From assembly GCA_905234275.1 (NCBI GenBank), contig CAJOHD010000010.1, positions 1 to 64,000 of the forward strand: a stretch of DNA of 64,000 nucleotides. The letters are read 5' to 3'. The DNA is from an uncultured Bacteroidales bacterium (GTDB lineage Bacteria > Bacteroidota > Bacteroidia > Bacteroidales > F082). Positions within the stretch are counted from its first letter, which is position 1; each line of letters opens with the position of its first letter. Under the pieces are notes generated by a model. That model had not been told where the DNA came from, did not search any database, and worked only from the letters and a program-made list of their open reading frames with translations. Below, piece by piece: positions 62,828-64,000 of this stretch. The position numbers were made by a program, and so were the translations under genes.

Positions 62828-64000
62828 TTTTCAAGCAAATCAAGCATAAAAGCGTATTCCATCGCCACCTCGTGGTAAGGCTCGAAGCGTCCTGATGCTC
62901 CACCATGACCGAAATCCATCTCAGTTCTCAAATACAATGGGTTATCGTCGGTCTTGAGTTCGCGCAGCTTCGCCACCCATTTTGCAGGTTCCCAATACTG
63001 CACCTGACTGTCGTGAAGTCCAGTAGTTACAAGCATTGCCGGATAGTCCTTTGCCTCAACATTATCGTATGGCGAGTAAGACAAAATATAGTCATAATAC
63101 TCTTTCTCATTCGGATTTCCCCACTCGTCGTATTCGCCTGTAGTGAGCGGAATGGTGTCGTCAAGCATCGTTGTCACCACATCGACAAACGGCACTTGTG
63201 CGATGATGCCGCGGAACAGTTGCGGAGCCATATTTGCAACGGCGCCCACCAACAAACCACCGGCACTTCCACCCATAGCGAACATCTTCTTACTATTCGT
63301 AAATCCTTGTTTTACAAGATATTCCGCACAAGCGATGAAATCCGTGAAAGTGTTTTTCTTTTTCAGAAGTTTGCCGTCTTCATACCACCAACGTCCCATT
63401 TCCTCGCCTCCGCGAATATGAGCGATAGCCCACACGAAGCCTCTGTCGAGCATGCTGAGTCGAGCCGTTGAGAAATATGCGTCGACGCTGTTGCCATACG
63501 AGCCGTAACCGAACAGAACCAAAGGATTGTCGCCGTTTTTCACTAATCCTTTCTTGTAAACCAGCGAAATCGGCACCTGGACGCCGTCTTTTGCAGTCGC
63601 ATAAAGCCTTTCCGTGACATAATCCGATGGCTCGAAACCGCCAACAATCTCTTGTCGTTTCAGCAGTTTCACAGTCTTCGCTTTCATATCATACTGATAA
63701 ACCGAAGCCGGCGTCGTCATAGAAGTATAGACATATCTCAAAAGAGTCGTGTCAAACTCAGGATTTGCTGAGGTTTCGACGGTATATGCAGGTTCACCGA
63801 AGTTGATGTAATAATCAGCCTTCCCGTCCCACGACATAACTCTCAGATTCACGAGACCTTTTGAGCGTTCCTCGATGACCATAAACTCCGAAAACAGGTC
63901 AAAATCCTCAATCAACACATCGTCACGATGAGGTATCACCTCTTCCCAATGTTGCTTTTCGGTAGCATTTACCGGTGTTCGCATCAGCTTGTAGTTCTTT
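62824..64000 (-). CDS. Oligopeptidase B (S9A prolyl oligopeptidase family), 5' part outside the window
   Basis: 392 codons seen; the frame stays open to base 64000 (KNYKLMRTPVN), so the N-terminal propeller part is incomplete. Catalytic domain complete: Ser in FAMGGSAGGLLVGAV, Asp in LVTTGLHDSQVQYWEP, His in MDFGHGGASGRF. It cleaves peptides after basic residues in family members, in line with use of gingipain and POT-imported peptides. Its stop overlaps the GH13 start by 4 bp. Confidence 0.93.
   Translation of the reverse strand, partial: KNYKLMRTPVNATEKQHWEEVIPHRDDVLIEDFDLFSEFMVIEERSKGLVNLRVMSWDGKADYYINFGEPAYTVETSANPEFDTTLLRYVYTSMTTPASVYQYDMKAKTVKLLKRQEIVGGFEPSDYVTERLYATAKDGVQVPISLVYKKGLVKNGDNPLVLFGYGSYGNSVDAYFSTARLSMLDRGFVWAIAHIRGGEEMGRWWYEDGKLLKKKNTFTDFIACAEYLVKQGFTNSKKMFAMGGSAGGLLVGAVANMAPQLFRGIIAQVPFVDVVTTMLDDTIPLTTGEYDEWGNPNEKEYYDYILSYSPYDNVEAKDYPAMLVTTGLHDSQVQYWEPAKWVAKLRELKTDDNPLYLRTEMDFGHGGASGRFEPYHEVAMEYAFMLDLLEK

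Overview
The window looks like a chromosomal segment of a Bacteroidota bacterium, most probably an uncultured member of the Bacteroidales. The reasons are: promoter-like TAnnTTTG boxes, the Bacteroidota -7 element, in front of most transcription units; three gingipain-like C25 peptidases with C-terminal type IX secretion sorting domains; a V/A-type ATPase operon in the order E-DUF2764-A-B-D-I-K; several SusC-era style outer-membrane barrels; and short, mostly SD-less leaders. Most genes are on the minus strand. No tRNA, rRNA, CRISPR array, prophage or complete insertion sequence was seen.

Layout. 1-1.06 kb: 5' part of a secreted beta-prism-like protein gene interrupted by two in-frame stops. 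1.1-6.7 kb: Nudix hydrolase, pyrE, SRPBCC protein, birA, rsfS, ftsH and a LUD-domain gene, followed by a structured intergenic element. 6.9-16.2 kb: valS, a POT peptide transporter, a TerB-like protein, an RsmI-like methyltransferase, dnaA, a YigZ/IMPACT protein, prmC and an orphan HigA-like regulator. 16.3-23.1 kb: an AT-rich accessory island with a Cys-containing small lipoprotein, a tight six-gene minus-strand operon of secreted or membrane proteins (two with thioredoxin-like CxxC domains) and a small HTH regulator. 23.2-24 kb: an MNT/HEPN toxin-antitoxin pair. 24.1-33.3 kb: V/A-ATPase operon preceded by gyrB. 33.4-38.2 kb: outer-membrane barrel plus large TPR protein. 38.3-38.6 kb: RNase P RNA. 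38.8-50.4 kb: beta-CASP hydrolase and three C25 peptidases. 50.5-53.8 kb: S41 protease, Sua5/YrdC protein and a GT9 glycosyltransferase. 53.8-57.5 kb: VWA-like membrane protein, SlyD and a DUF4143 ATPase. 57.6-59.3 kb: two small outer-membrane barrels. 59.4-64 kb: glycogen branching enzyme, GH13 hydrolase and the 3' part of oligopeptidase B.

The strongest new observation is a shared promoter architecture in the 16.3-23.1 kb island. A pair of 17-bp direct repeats (consensus GGTGTAAWANNNGCATC, read in the direction of transcription, 5-bp spacer, 22-bp period) sits 31, 31 and 32 bp upstream of the -7 boxes of three units: the small lipoprotein, the six-gene operon and the HTH gene. This ties both ends of the island into one candidate regulon, whose products suggest a cell-envelope thiol/disulfide module serving Cys-containing secreted proteins. 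The function is unknown.

A second theme is palindromic repeats. A GTAGAGACG...CGTCTCTAC family occurs between genes and also inside coding sequence, three times in the VWA-like gene; a related palindrome lies in prmC. A 97-bp inverted repeat supplies the stop codons of two convergent genes. Several intergenic spacers are built of short repeated words.
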